Assembly (NCBI RefSeq): GCF_004117055.1
Contig: NZ_CP026363.1
Span: 3,092,001 to 3,156,000, forward strand
Direction of reading: 5' to 3'
DNA from: Brevibacillus agri
Lineage (GTDB): Bacteria; Bacillota; Bacilli; Brevibacillales; Brevibacillaceae
Length of the DNA stretch: 64,000 nucleotides
A model generated the notes under the pieces. It saw nothing but the letters and a program-made list of their open reading frames with translations. It was not told the origin of the DNA and made no database searches. Every line of letters starts with the position of its first letter. Position 1 is the first letter of the stretch. Below, piece after piece: positions 1-8,134 of this stretch. The position numbers were made by a program, and so were the translations under genes.

Positions 1-41
1 TTAACGTATGGCTTTTGGCTCCAGGAAGCTTCGCGAGTCTG

Positions 42-857
42 CTATTTCAAGCGCTTTCCCAGCAAATCGTGAATCATTTTAAACTTGGGATTGTCTGCAA
101 ACGCCTCTTCAAAGCCGCTGACGTGCTCGCGGTACAGGGCTGCGGCGGACTCCACATCTTGTTTCACGTACAGCGAAAAAATTTCCTCCAGCTTTTCTTC
201 CAAAGTCGAATCCACCTCGGCCGGCGTGAGGATTTCATGGCGCAGGTTGTTCATCAGCACGTCTAGCTGATGAGTAATGACCGAAGCCTCGTGCAGTTGC
301 TGCATCACGTCGGTTGGAATGTTTCCGGCGTATTTGTAGCGCAGCTCGTGCTCGTTTGTCGCCCAGAAGTTCATGCCGAGTGTACGAATTTGGATTTCAC
401 AAAAAAGGGTACGCTTTTCGCTCCCGTGATATACAGTGTAGGAAACGATCATATGGATGCTGCGATAGCCCGAATCTTTTGGCGTGGAGATATAGTCCTT
501 GATGTCATGAATGACGATATCCTCCCGTTCCTGCAGCAACTGCTGAACTTCGCGGACGTCATCGACGTAGCGGCAGACTATGCGCAAGCCAGCGATGTCC
601 TGGACTTCCTTCGCCACTTCGTCCTGCCAGTTGGCTTGCTGAAAATCGATTCCTTTCTCATTGGCTTTCTTGATGAGACTGTCCACTTTTTTGACCCGTC
701 CCACCACGAACTCAATCGGAGAATAGCGGCCGCTTTTCAGAAAGCCGTACTTGATTCCTTTCAGTTTGAGCTTCAATTCCTCTACTGCCTGTTCATACGG
801 TGCCAAGAAATGGACCATATTGTTCAAGACTTTGCTTGGCACATGGGTAACTCTCAT
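42..857 (-). CDS. small alarmone synthetase (GTP pyrophosphokinase, RelQ/RelP type)
   Basis: Makes (p)ppGpp from ATP and GTP or GDP in the cytoplasm as part of stringent signalling. The 271-residue protein carries a single RelA/SpoT synthetase domain at about residues 40-190: the conserved stretches SGYRSIHMIV and CEIQIRT followed by FWATNEHEL form the nucleotide-binding core. There is no HD hydrolase, TGS or ACT domain, so it is a stand-alone synthetase. At 271 residues it is longer than usual RelQ/RelP proteins (about 210); the extra part is a charged C-terminal helix region. The ATG at 857 has GGAGGTG about eight bases upstream. It is followed on the same strand by nothing in the window. 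Confidence 0.9.
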   Translation of the reverse strand: MRVTHVPSKVLNNMVHFLAPYEQAVEELKLKLKGIKYGFLKSGRYSPIEFVVGRVKKVDSLIKKANEKGIDFQQANWQDEVAKEVQDIAGLRIVCRYVDDVREVQQLLQEREDIVIHDIKDYISTPKDSGYRSIHMIVSYTVYHGSEKRTLFCEIQIRTLGMNFWATNEHELRYKYAGNIPTDVMQQLHEASVITHQLDVLMNNLRHEILTPAEVDSTLEEKLEEIFSLYVKQDVESAAALYREHVSGFEEAFADNPKFKMIHDLLGKRLK

Positions 858-871
858 GAAAACACCTCCAA

Positions 872-1747
872 TTACTTCCAGAGGAAAGGTGATGCATCAA
901 AAAACGGCTGCGGATTTACGTACGTATTGCCAATCAACATGCCGTAATGAAGGTGAGGGCCTGTGGAAAAACCTGTGGTGCCCATAAGCCCGATCACCTG
1001 TCCCTGTTTCACTTCCTGCCCGGTCGCAACCGCAAGCTTGGACAGATGCGCATAGATCGAAAAGACGTTCATGCCGTGGTCGATAATGATCGTGTTTCCG
1101 GTCAAATAGAGCGAGTCGGCCAAAACGACCTTGCCGTGGTTGCTCGCCCAGATCGGCGTTCCGGTTTTGTTCGCAATGTCAATCGCTGCGTGGCGGTTGG
1201 CGGGCACTCCGTTTACGACGCGCTGATAGCCAAAAGGTGTCGTCAATGTCCCTTTTGCCGGCATCGTAAACGGTTCGCTAAAGTACGGCGTCGCCCGGGA
1301 GCTTGCGCGAGCGGCGTTGATTTTCTTCTGATCCGCGTTGATCCGGGCCGTGTCCTGCCGCATCGCATTCATTTGCTTGCTGACGGTCAGCTTGTCCACG
1401 GCAAATTGCTTCGGCTGAACCGTCAAGGTTGCCGTGAGTTTTTTATCCGCTGATTGCACGTTGTAATCTCCCGGCTTCACGTCAAATGGAATCGGGATAA
1501 ATCGGGCATACTCGTTAGAAGAGGGCTGCAAACGGTACGATCGCGAGAAGAGTGTAACCGTTTGAGGCTGTTTGCTGCGCACGAAAATGACATCACCGGG
1601 ATACGTCCTGGCTGGCGTCACGCTAATCGATGGTTGCTGTTTCTCTACACTCGCGTAAGCGCCTTCCAGTACTTGGCTGCAAGCGGCCGTTCCGGACGTG
1701 AGCGTCAGGGCAACGACCGTCATCAAACTGACCATCGATTGAAACAT
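872..1747 (-). CDS. M23-family peptidoglycan endopeptidase, exported
   Basis: Probable cell-wall hydrolase acting outside the membrane. A hydrophobic N-terminal segment ending near a TAAC sequence is a signal peptide; the lipobox is poor, so secretion or anchoring by uncleaved signal is as likely as lipidation. A beta-rich region follows (residues 35-120), then a lysostaphin-type M23 domain at about 180-290 with the metal site HAAID and the HLH of GPHLHYG. I chose the ATG at 1747 because GGGAGG lies at a normal distance; an upstream ATG at 1765 would place the ribosome site inside the gene. It sits 14 bp upstream of the alarmone synthetase on the same strand. Confidence 0.85.
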   Translation of the reverse strand: MFQSMVSLMTVVALTLTSGTAACSQVLEGAYASVEKQQPSISVTPARTYPGDVIFVRSKQPQTVTLFSRSYRLQPSSNEYARFIPIPFDVKPGDYNVQSADKKLTATLTVQPKQFAVDKLTVSKQMNAMRQDTARINADQKKINAARASSRATPYFSEPFTMPAKGTLTTPFGYQRVVNGVPANRHAAIDIANKTGTPIWASNHGKVVLADSLYLTGNTIIIDHGMNVFSIYAHLSKLAVATGQEVKQGQVIGLMGTTGFSTGPHLHYGMLIGNTYVNPQPFFDASPFLWK

Positions 1748-1806
1748 AGGCATGCTCCCTCCCATTTTCTAGTATAACAAAACAGGCTTTGAAAGGAAAA
1801 AGAAAA

Positions 1807-1830
1807 AGAAGGCTATCCGACTAGCCTTCT
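1807..1830 (-). terminator. intrinsic terminator after the 85-residue gene
   Basis: Inverted repeat AGAAGGCTA/TAGCCTTCT with a six-base loop. On the minus strand it is followed by a run rich in T, as expected for an intrinsic terminator of the gene ending at 1851. Confidence 0.7.
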
Positions 1831-1850
1831 CCAATCCATTGCAGCGCGCC

Positions 1851-2108
1851 CTACAGTTTTTTCGTGTAATCAGCCATCATGTCCATGATCGACTGCACGC
1901 CTGTCAGCATTTCGCTGGCTCGTTTTGTTTTTTGCGAGATGTTGTCAAAATCGAGGCGCCCTCTTTTGCGGTCATTCCAACGCTTGAACAATTCTTCGGC
2001 CATGCCGGGATTGCTGCGGATGGCCCGGACGCGCATGGAGTCTTCCACGACCCACGCTTCGAATTCAGGATTTTCCCGCAGAAGCTTTTTCACTTCTTTT
2101 TTCTTCAT
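1851..2108 (-). CDS. hypothetical small charged protein
   Basis: An 85-residue, highly charged, predicted all-helical protein without signal peptide or membrane segment. I do not recognise the family. It opens with MKKKEVKKLLRENPEF and ends in YTKKL. The ATG at 2108 has AAAGGAGTGACG upstream with good spacing, and a terminator follows the stop, so it is very probably a real single-gene transcript. It lies between the M23 gene and the ssp gene on the same strand, in a sporulation-flavoured neighbourhood, but nothing in the sequence ties it to spores. Confidence 0.65.
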   Translation of the reverse strand: MKKKEVKKLLRENPEFEAWVVEDSMRVRAIRSNPGMAEELFKRWNDRKRGRLDFDNISQKTKRASEMLTGVQSIMDMMADYTKKL

Positions 2109-2237
2109 CGTCGAAACGTCACTCCTTTCGCGTGTACAACCAAAATAGAGAGCTGTTCGTTACACCATATGACTAGTCCGCGAATGTGCTTGTGTGTTTG
2201 CACCCTGTCAAAAAGAAAGGGCTGCAAGCCAAAACAA

Positions 2238-2263
2238 GAAAGGCCCCGTGCAAGGGACCTTTC
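2238..2263 (-). terminator. terminator of the ssp gene
   Basis: Near-perfect hairpin of GAAAGG-CCCC and GGG-ACCTTTC; the minus strand continues into TTCTTGTTTT. It lies 35 bp beyond the ssp stop codon. Confidence 0.6.
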
Positions 2264-2297
2264 TTCATCCAACTATTTACTTGTCAAAAGCTTGTGC

Positions 2298-2498
2298 TTA
2301 GCGGCCAGCCATTTGTTGCTCAGCGAAGCTTACCAGACGCTTGGTGATTTCGCCACCAACAGATCCGTTTTGGCGGGAAGTAGTGTCTGGGCCGAGATTT
2401 ACACCAAATTCAGATGCAATCTCATACTTCAGTTGATCCAGAGCTTGGTTCGCTTGAGGAACTACCAGGTTGTTGCTGCTTCCGTTGTTGTTAGCCAT
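2298..2498 (-). CDS. alpha/beta-type small acid-soluble spore protein
   Basis: Coats and protects DNA in the dormant spore and is degraded at germination. The 66-residue product has the family hallmarks: an Asn-rich N-terminus ([10 protein letters not shown]), the [14 protein letters not shown] segment that contains the germination-protease site (E-F/I-A), and the second conserved block [19 protein letters not shown] chose the internal ATG at 2498, not the upstream extension, because AGGAGG lies eight bases before it and the length then fits the family (60-75). The gene is monocistronic, closed by a terminator, and its leader contains the tRNA-shaped element at 2525-2583. Expression is expected from a forespore sigma-G promoter, which I did not locate. 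Confidence 0.95.
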   Translation of the reverse strand: MANNNGSSNNLVVPQANQALDQLKYEIASEFGVNLGPDTTSRQNGSVGGEITKRLVSFAEQQMAGR

Positions 2499-2524
2499 GA
2501 TTGATTCCTCCTGACGCGTTTTTT

Positions 2525-2583
2525 TCTCCCGGGACGGATTTGAACCGCCTGCTTCTTCGCCTCCCACCGACTGAGACCGGAAG
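2525..2583 (-). other. tRNA-shaped element lacking an anticodon arm, in the ssp leader
   Basis: Read on the minus strand, 59 bases fold like a tRNA: a 7-bp acceptor stem (CTTCCGG with CCGGGAG, one T-G pair), a D-arm-like CTC-AGTCGGTGG-GAG, an 11-base connector, and a 5-bp T-arm with the textbook loop TTCAAAT, then a discriminator A. The 17-base anticodon arm expected in the connector is absent and no CCA is encoded. It cannot decode, so it is either the remnant of a deleted tRNA gene or a structured leader; its 3' end is 15 bases from the ssp ribosome site. A separate perfect 7-bp hairpin (2598-2604 with 2616-2622) lies just upstream of it. Confidence 0.5.
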
Positions 2584-2748
2584 ATGATTTTGAGGTCCAA
2601 GAGGCGGTGGTTCAACCTCTTGTGCTACTATCATCCCACGAGATCCTAAGTCCATACGCCTTTTGCAAATGTAAAATCTGTCAAAGCTGTCCCCCTGCTT
2701 TATGCTATAATGAGGCGTAAAGTTTGGAGCTGAGAGGAGTCACCATTT

Positions 2749-3627
2749 GTGAATGAAACAGGGAAAGTACTGCTCATCGATGGCATGAGCTTTTTATTTC
2801 GCGCCTTTTACGGGTCTGCCTGGGGCGGCGCTTATCGGCAAACGTCCACAGGCGTCTACACGAATGCGGTCTACGGCTTTACGAAAATGATGCTGGACTA
2901 CGCCGAGCTGGTTCGCCCGACCCACCTGATGGTCGGCTGGGACGTCGCGTCACGCGAGTCGCTCGTGCGCAGCCAGTGGTTTGACGGCTACAAATCCAAT
3001 CGCACGGCGCCGCCGGACGAGCTGATTCCGCAGTTCGAGCTGGTCAAGGAAATCACCGCTGCCTTTTCCGTGCCGAACCTGGGCTGTCCGGGTTACGAAG
3101 GCGACGACGTTTTGGGGACGCTGTCCACGCGCCTCGCCGCAGATGGCCATGAGATCGTCATCGCGACGGGCGACTACGACAGCTTGCAGTTGGTCGATGA
3201 AAACGTCAGCGTCAAAATCTTGAAAAACGGCGGCAAGCACGAACATTACGACCCGGCGAGCCTGCGAGCCCTGCGCGGCATCGCTCCGGAACAGGTCGTA
3301 GATGTCAAAGCGCTCATGGGTGACACGTCAGACTGTATTCCAGGCTGCCCGGGCATCGGGGAAAAGACGGCGACCAAGCTGATTACCGAGCACGGCAATC
3401 TGGACAACCTGTACGACAACTTGACGAGCTGCACGCCGAAAATGCGCAGCAAGCTGGAAGAGCATCGCGAGCAGGTGTACTTAAGCCAGAAGCTGGCGAC
3501 GATCATTCGCGATGTGCCTGTCGAGTTTTCCATGGAGGAAGCCGTGTGGGCTTACGATCCGGAAACGGTTTTGAACAAATTTGACGAGCTTGAATTTGGC
3601 CGCAGCCTGGCGACAAGGGTCGGCTAA
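2749..3627 (+). CDS. 5'-3' exonuclease (Pol I N-terminal nuclease type)
   Basis: Stand-alone flap/5'-3' exonuclease acting in DNA repair or primer removal, 292 residues, close to the usual length of the Bacillus YpcP family. Residues 6-12 (VLLIDGM) begin the PIN-like fold. The acidic cluster GYEGDDVLGTL, the TGDYDSLQL block and the helix-hairpin-helix region GDTSDCIPGCPGIGEKTA are all present, so the metal-binding residues look complete. Initiation is at GTG 2749, eight bases after GAGAGGAG; the nearby ATG at 2753 is out of frame. It is followed by a strong terminator and has no operon partner. Confidence 0.93.
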   Translation: MNETGKVLLIDGMSFLFRAFYGSAWGGAYRQTSTGVYTNAVYGFTKMMLDYAELVRPTHLMVGWDVASRESLVRSQWFDGYKSNRTAPPDELIPQFELVKEITAAFSVPNLGCPGYEGDDVLGTLSTRLAADGHEIVIATGDYDSLQLVDENVSVKILKNGGKHEHYDPASLRALRGIAPEQVVDVKALMGDTSDCIPGCPGIGEKTATKLITEHGNLDNLYDNLTSCTPKMRSKLEEHREQVYLSQKLATIIRDVPVEFSMEEAVWAYDPETVLNKFDELEFGRSLATRVG

Positions 3628-3643
3628 CGCAAAAAGACACGAA

Positions 3644-3694
3644 GATCCCTTCCCCTTTTCGCGAGAAAAAGGGGAACCGGGATGTCTCTTTATT
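3644..3694 (+). terminator. terminator of the exonuclease gene
   Basis: Long stem built from ATCCC..CCCCTTTT and AAAAGGGG..GGGAT with a short CGCGAG loop, followed by TCTCTTTATT. Confidence 0.8.
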
Positions 3695-4119
3695 AGGGCA
3701 GTAGCAGCCTTACTGACACTACCCGCAAAGTAGCAGAAATTATGTCGGAAACTTACTATTTATATTCAAACGGTGCAACGGTGATTGCCAGCTTTGAAGT
3801 GACGAAGTTTGTGAGGTGATAAATTTACTGTTGGCCCGATTATTCGGAGTATTTGCCGAATTTTACGGATTCCCCGATCCGTATTTTTTTCCAGGAGGAT
3901 TCAAATAGCTCCGTATCTGGCAGTAATGAAAATCGATATCCGTCAGTTTAATGTTGATTAATTCACTGACTCGGACACGGTCTACATGAGTGTTTTCGCG
4001 ATTATCATGTCTTGAAAATTTTTTATTTTTGAGCGTCAAATTCCGACAAATTTCCTCTTTGGAAATTTGTTATAGTAAATATTGGATAAAACATCCTCTA
4101 TAGGTAAGGAGTGGTAAAT
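3695..4119 (+). other. gene-poor intergenic stretch with a short ORF and an orphan terminator
   Basis: No convincing gene. A 25-codon ORF (3742-3819, beginning MSETYYLYSNG) has no clear ribosome site. A perfect hairpin, TACGGAT-TCCCCG-ATCCGTA, followed by seven T (3864-3890), is a plus-strand terminator with no recognised gene in front of it. The base composition is more AT-rich than the flanking core genes, and this shift continues through the next two genes, suggesting acquired DNA. Confidence 0.4.
4046..4076 (+). promoter_or_regulatory. perfect 10-bp inverted repeat upstream of the secreted lysozyme-like gene
   Basis: ACAAATTTCC, five bases, then GGAAATTTGT (4046-4070), directly abutting TATAGT (4071-4076), a plausible -10 box. 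The position suits a repressor operator. It has no T-run after it, so it is not a terminator. The matching -35 is not clear. Confidence 0.5.
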
Positions 4120-4154
4120 TTGTCAAAAAATTATTTAAGGCATCGTTAGTATCG

Positions 4155-5297
4155 ATGCTATCTGTCGGTATTTCTGTTAGTTCTCTGTTTTTTAGCTCGC
4201 CTATTCAAGCAAAACAAAATCCATCAACATCTGATGAACTCCTTCAATATGCAAACGAACAAAATGTCAACATTTTATTGTACGATGAAAATGGAAAAAT
4301 TGATAAGGAATTTCATGTGGATGGACTTGAGGTCACCTATAAATACAAAAATGGAAAAATGATAGAATCTGAAGACAACAAAGGCAGAAAACAAAAATAT
4401 GTGAAACGGGACAACTACGTAGAAGTGACTGAATATGAGAACGGGAAAGAACTTTTTAAACACGCCCTTTCTAGTAATGATTTGAAATTTCCTGAAGTCA
4501 AGACTAATGATCACGAGAATCTTGAGAAGGAAAAGATGGAAGAGGGTAATAAGAAGGGAGCAGAGAGTGATTTAAGGTCCATAGGCATCGAAAGTACTAC
4601 TACATATGAGGATTACTATGTCAACGGCGTTCTAATGAACAATCTAGTTCCGGGTTCATGCCCTTGTTCATCAGGATCCGATAAGTTCATTAACTATAGT
4701 TCTATGACAGAGAGTGAGATCCAATCATTCTTTCAGAATAAAAACTCTATTTTGAAAGATCCGGTGCAAATTTGGAGAAGAGATTCTAACGGGAATGTTT
4801 ACAATACCAACAAAACAATCCTTCCGTCCAAAGCAATTTACAATGCTGCACAGACACACAGAATGAATCCAAAGGTGGTTATTGCAACCCTTCAAAAAGA
4901 ACAATCTCTTGTTTCTGCAGCACCTGGTAGTGTCAGCTACTCATCTCGCCGATTCTACTATGCTATGGGTTATGGTGCAACGGATGGCGGAGATCTGAAT
5001 GGAACAAGCGGATTTGATATCCAGATTGACAAAGGAACTAAACTATTCAAGGATCTATGGTATAACTCCCCTACTGAGACTTACCCAATCTTATTCAACA
5101 ACATCAACTACGGAAAAACGGTAACCTCTAATGGGGTCACGTACAAAAACTACATCTGGGTAAAAAATTATGGAACATGGGCGCTTTACAAATACACTCC
5201 ACATGCACTGGATATAAACTATCTCCCTACTATTACAGGAGGGAACTATTCCTTCCAAAGCATCTTCAAATCATACTGGGGGACTGACTGGGATTAA
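4155..5297 (+). CDS. secreted protein with lysozyme-like C-terminal domain, start-proximal frameshift
   Basis: Probably an exported cell-wall-active protein. Residues 1-20 are a signal sequence ending SSPIQA. A Lys/Glu-rich N-terminal region follows, and the C-terminal half (about 190-380) contains MNPKVVIATLQKEQSLV, a pattern seen in lysozyme-fold glycosidases in which the E of KEQ is the likely acid. The function is inferred. The ATG at 4155 has no ribosome site and gives a signal peptide without its basic start. AAGGAG at 4106-4111 instead points to TTG 4120, whose frame stops at 4149; one more A in the A6 run at 4125-4130 would join it to this frame and restore a classic basic n-region. 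AT-rich relative to its surroundings. Confidence 0.7.
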   Translation: MLSVGISVSSLFFSSPIQAKQNPSTSDELLQYANEQNVNILLYDENGKIDKEFHVDGLEVTYKYKNGKMIESEDNKGRKQKYVKRDNYVEVTEYENGKELFKHALSSNDLKFPEVKTNDHENLEKEKMEEGNKKGAESDLRSIGIESTTTYEDYYVNGVLMNNLVPGSCPCSSGSDKFINYSSMTESEIQSFFQNKNSILKDPVQIWRRDSNGNVYNTNKTILPSKAIYNAAQTHRMNPKVVIATLQKEQSLVSAAPGSVSYSSRRFYYAMGYGATDGGDLNGTSGFDIQIDKGTKLFKDLWYNSPTETYPILFNNINYGKTVTSNGVTYKNYIWVKNYGTWALYKYTPHALDINYLPTITGGNYSFQSIFKSYWGTDWD

Positions 5298-5317
5298 TTT
5301 TTTCAAAAGAAAAAAGC

Positions 5318-5352
5318 AAACCCCTCGTTCCAATTGGAACGAGGGGTTTTTC
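5318..5352 (+). terminator. terminator of the secreted-protein gene
   Basis: AAACCCCTCGTTCC, four-base loop, GGAACGAGGGGTTT, then TTTTC. Perfect 14-bp stem. Confidence 0.9.
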
Positions 5353-5376
5353 TAAAAATGAAGGAGGCGAGGGATT

Positions 5377-5895
5377 ATGAATCATAGGCTAATACTTCTC
5401 ATCATGACATTGACGATTATTTTTTTCTTATGGGGTTGTTCTTCAAAGGAAAAAACCATGACAAATGATCAAACCCACGAGTCTTTAGTAAGCGACTTTA
5501 CTGCAGAAAATCTGCATTCGATAGGAGTGTCAGAATATCGCTTGGATTCGTTGCCATATAAAGCTCAACCAGAGTTCTTAGTTTTCCTATCGGAAGAAGA
5601 AGAAAAAAAAAGAATATTACGTTGGATGGAAACAGCTAAGAATAAAACAGACATATCTCAGGCCAAAATCCAAAAAATATATGTATTACAATTTCAATAT
5701 CAAATTGGAGAACAAGTAGTGGATAGTAAATACTTAGCCTACGTTGAGGATAGCAACGGGGCATTTTATGTAAAACCTTTTGAAAAAATGGTGCCGGAGC
5801 TAAACCTGGAAAAGTTTACAGAGAAAGATATCGATTCAATTATGAAGATACTGGGAATAGATAACTGGTATATAGTTGAAAAAGCACCATTATAG
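5377..5895 (+). CDS. hypothetical lipoprotein
   Basis: A 172-residue protein with a lipoprotein signal: hydrophobic residues 5-19 end in the lipobox LWGC, followed by SSKEK. The mature part is acidic and AT-rich in codon use, with no family I recognise. AAGGAGG lies nine bases before the ATG. It follows the secreted lysozyme-like gene after a terminator, so it is a separate transcript or read-through partner. Function unknown; anchoring to the outer face of the membrane is the only safe statement. Confidence 0.7.
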   Translation: MNHRLILLIMTLTIIFFLWGCSSKEKTMTNDQTHESLVSDFTAENLHSIGVSEYRLDSLPYKAQPEFLVFLSEEEEKKRILRWMETAKNKTDISQAKIQKIYVLQFQYQIGEQVVDSKYLAYVEDSNGAFYVKPFEKMVPELNLEKFTEKDIDSIMKILGIDNWYIVEKAPL

Positions 5896-6170
5896 TGTGA
5901 AGTGCACCCCTTAGAATAGACATTGGAAAAACCCCTAGGGAAATCCGATGTAATTTTAGGGGGTGCATTTTTATGGCAATCAAAGGTCAGAAGTTTCAGT
6001 CGTATCCAGAATCCTTGAGTTTGGCGTTTCAAGAAGTGGATACTATTCTTACCTGAAACGGAAAAATACAGATCGGGACAAGTCGTTGAAAGACCTCATC
6101 CAGGATGTGTATCCAAGAAGAACGCTTCGTCTCGTATATTTTCAGGATCTTCATACGTCTTGTTGACAAG
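5896..6170 (+). mobile_element. remnant of an IS3-family (IS150-like) element
   Basis: A left-end-like sequence beginning TGAAGTGCACCCC (about 5899) precedes an orfA start at 5973 (MAIKGQKFQSYP), which stops after 27 codons. In another frame the same DNA continues as an orfB piece with VSRSGYYSYLKR, typical of the N-terminal part of IS3-family integrase-type transposases. Everything between the orfA start and this orfB piece, and all of the DDE catalytic domain, has been lost, so the element is dead. Confidence 0.7.
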
Positions 6171-6262
6171 TTCAAACTTTCTCTTGGCTAACGGTAGGCG
6201 TTCGCCAGCCCCCGTTCGGACTTTCACCCTAGAGATGACGCCCATGCTGGGCGTACAACCAA

Positions 6263-6320
6263 GAGAAACCCCAAAAACAAGGGGTTTCTCATCAGCCTGG
6301 GGCTATCCCAAGGGATAGCC
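6263..6320. terminator. two hairpins between the IS scar and the VWA gene
   Basis: First hairpin GAGAAACCCC/GGGGTTTCTC (6263-6290). Second GGCTATCCC/GGGATAGCC (6301-6320). One or both probably end the minus-strand VWA/AAA+ operon that stops at 6359; neither has a long T-run. Confidence 0.5.
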
Positions 6321-6358
6321 TCTTTCTGTTGCTGTTGGGAACAAGTCTGCGCGGCCTG

Positions 6359-8122
6359 TCAGCGCAAGGCACGCGTGGCACGCTTTTTCGTTGGCGACTG
6401 GTGCGCGGTCGAGACGCCAAATACGTCGAGCAACAGCCCCGTATTTTCCGCCCCTTCCGTTTCCCAGCTCGTCGCGAAGCGCACGCGGTGGGAGATGCCT
6501 AGCAGGTCGTACGTTTGCACGAGATGCTGCCGGGCCGAGCCGACGATCAGACTGTGCAGGCGGACTTGTTTCTTTTGCCCGAGCGCGACCAGCTTTTCTT
6601 GCACGTATGGCGAGATTCCGCCCACGCCGTCGGTCACCATCACCAGATCGGCAGCTTGCCACGTTTTTTCCGTCTCGACCAGCTCCATCGCTCGCTTCAT
6701 CGGCGCATCAAAATGCGTCCCGCCGCCAAACGCCATTTGCGCCAGGCCGTAAAACGCCCCCCAGTCCGGCTTCTTGTGATACAGAGGCTGCTCTCTTAGC
6801 TCTCCTTTTGCCCCGAACAAGATCAGCACGAAATCGCGCTTTTCGAGCATGGACAGCGCCGCAAACGTCATGATGAAAATTTGCGCCAGCCGCAGCTTTG
6901 CCCCGCGCATGGAGTGCGAAGTGTCGAGCATGCAAATGACCGGGCCTTTTGGCGGTTCCTCTACCCAGCCGGACGTATCGTACGTCATCAGCTTTTGCTC
7001 CAGCCATTTCAGCATGAAGTAATGTTCGTAGTCCGGATCGGCGAGCAGCACGGCCTCGCCCGGCAGCATGTGGGCAATATCGCCGGACTGCCGCAAATCG
7101 TAGTATTCCTCCGGCAAATGGCGGGAGCGAATCTCCTTGCGCCGCACGCGAAAGCGATGCACCTGGCGGCCGACTTCGTCCAAAAACGCCACCAGATCGG
7201 GATGGCGCTTCAATTTTTCCACCCACTTCACATACTGCTCAAAGCTTTGCCTGCGCAGCTTGCCCAGGTCGTGTCCCCAACTGCGGTTGGCAAAGCGCTG
7301 GCTCGCCGCAAACACCTCATCTACAAACAGCGTGTCTACATCCTCGGCGGACAACGTCCCCTTCAACGACTGCTCCAGCCACTGCCCCAGTTCTTTTTCC
7401 CAAGCGTCTATCGCTTCTTTTTCCTGTTTTTGCAGTCGGTCGAGCTGCTTTTCCCGCTGGGCCAGCTCTTCTTCGAGCTTTTTGACCTTTTGCATGAGCT
7501 TCGTCCGCTTCGTAAACTGCACGCTCATCTCTTCGCGAAGCTGCTCGATTTTCGCTTGCAGCCCGACGATTTCCGCGCGCACGAGCGGCTTCGTGTCGAG
7601 GGCTTCCTGCTTGTCCTCCACTACGCGCTTGCCTTGCTGCAGCGTATAGCCGATCAGCTCCAGCTTTGCTTTTTGCTTTTCCGTGAGCAAATCGGCGAGC
7701 TGCGCTTCTTTCGTTCCTTCTTGTCCTTGCTGTTCCCGCAAGCCCGCGAGAAGCGGGGAAAGGCTGCGATCTTTTTGCCGCTGCTTCACTTCCTCCGCGA
7801 ACGTCTCCGTGAGCCACAACAGCGCCTTGATCGCCGTCTTGAAAGCCGCGCTCTCATTGCCGACCGTCCGGGGGTGAATCATCCGCGTAAAATATTGCTT
7901 CATGAGCGTGCGAATCATCCAGTGATGGAACGGAGTCGCTTCCTGGGTCATGTCGATCTCGGGTTTTTCCACATAAAAAACGAGAAAAAAGTCGGCGAGC
8001 AGCTCGTGATTGAACCACTCGGCCCGGGACTGCGCCTCCTGCACCCATTCCTGGGCCGTGCGCGAAGAAGCGAGATACGTTTCAAACAAATAGCGCTCGA
8101 CCCCGCTGGCACGAACTATCAT
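6359..8122 (-). CDS. VWA-domain protein (ViaA-like partner of a MoxR ATPase)
   Basis: Likely works with the AAA+ protein encoded immediately upstream, as in RavA-ViaA systems. The 587-residue product has a helical N-terminal half with a coiled coil at roughly residues 130-250 (Glu/Lys/Gln-rich) and a C-terminal von Willebrand A domain. The metal-ion-dependent adhesion site is intact: DTSHS, a Thr in GGGTHFD and the aspartate in VMVTDG. I chose ATG 8122, six bases after GGGGGAG; the GTG two codons earlier is too close to the ribosome site. It starts 12 bp after the stop of the ATPase gene, so the two are one transcription unit. Role in this organism is unknown. Confidence 0.85.
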   Translation of the reverse strand: MIVRASGVERYLFETYLASSRTAQEWVQEAQSRAEWFNHELLADFFLVFYVEKPEIDMTQEATPFHHWMIRTLMKQYFTRMIHPRTVGNESAAFKTAIKALLWLTETFAEEVKQRQKDRSLSPLLAGLREQQGQEGTKEAQLADLLTEKQKAKLELIGYTLQQGKRVVEDKQEALDTKPLVRAEIVGLQAKIEQLREEMSVQFTKRTKLMQKVKKLEEELAQREKQLDRLQKQEKEAIDAWEKELGQWLEQSLKGTLSAEDVDTLFVDEVFAASQRFANRSWGHDLGKLRRQSFEQYVKWVEKLKRHPDLVAFLDEVGRQVHRFRVRRKEIRSRHLPEEYYDLRQSGDIAHMLPGEAVLLADPDYEHYFMLKWLEQKLMTYDTSGWVEEPPKGPVICMLDTSHSMRGAKLRLAQIFIMTFAALSMLEKRDFVLILFGAKGELREQPLYHKKPDWGAFYGLAQMAFGGGTHFDAPMKRAMELVETEKTWQAADLVMVTDGVGGISPYVQEKLVALGQKKQVRLHSLIVGSARQHLVQTYDLLGISHRVRFATSWETEGAENTGLLLDVFGVSTAHQSPTKKRATRALR

Positions 8123-8134
8123 CGTCACTCCCCC

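Noticed and set aside
2525..2640. Selenocysteine tRNA gene (UCA in a long folded region)
   Set aside because: A UCA can be placed near 2592, and a 6-7 bp arm lies upstream, but no 5' strand pairs with the 3' acceptor sequence CCGGGAG at the needed distance and the anticodon stem does not close. The shorter 59-base fold explains the sequence better.
6170..6260. Right end of the IS3 element
   Set aside because: The sequence contains a short hairpin but no match to the left-end bases, so the right boundary cannot be called.
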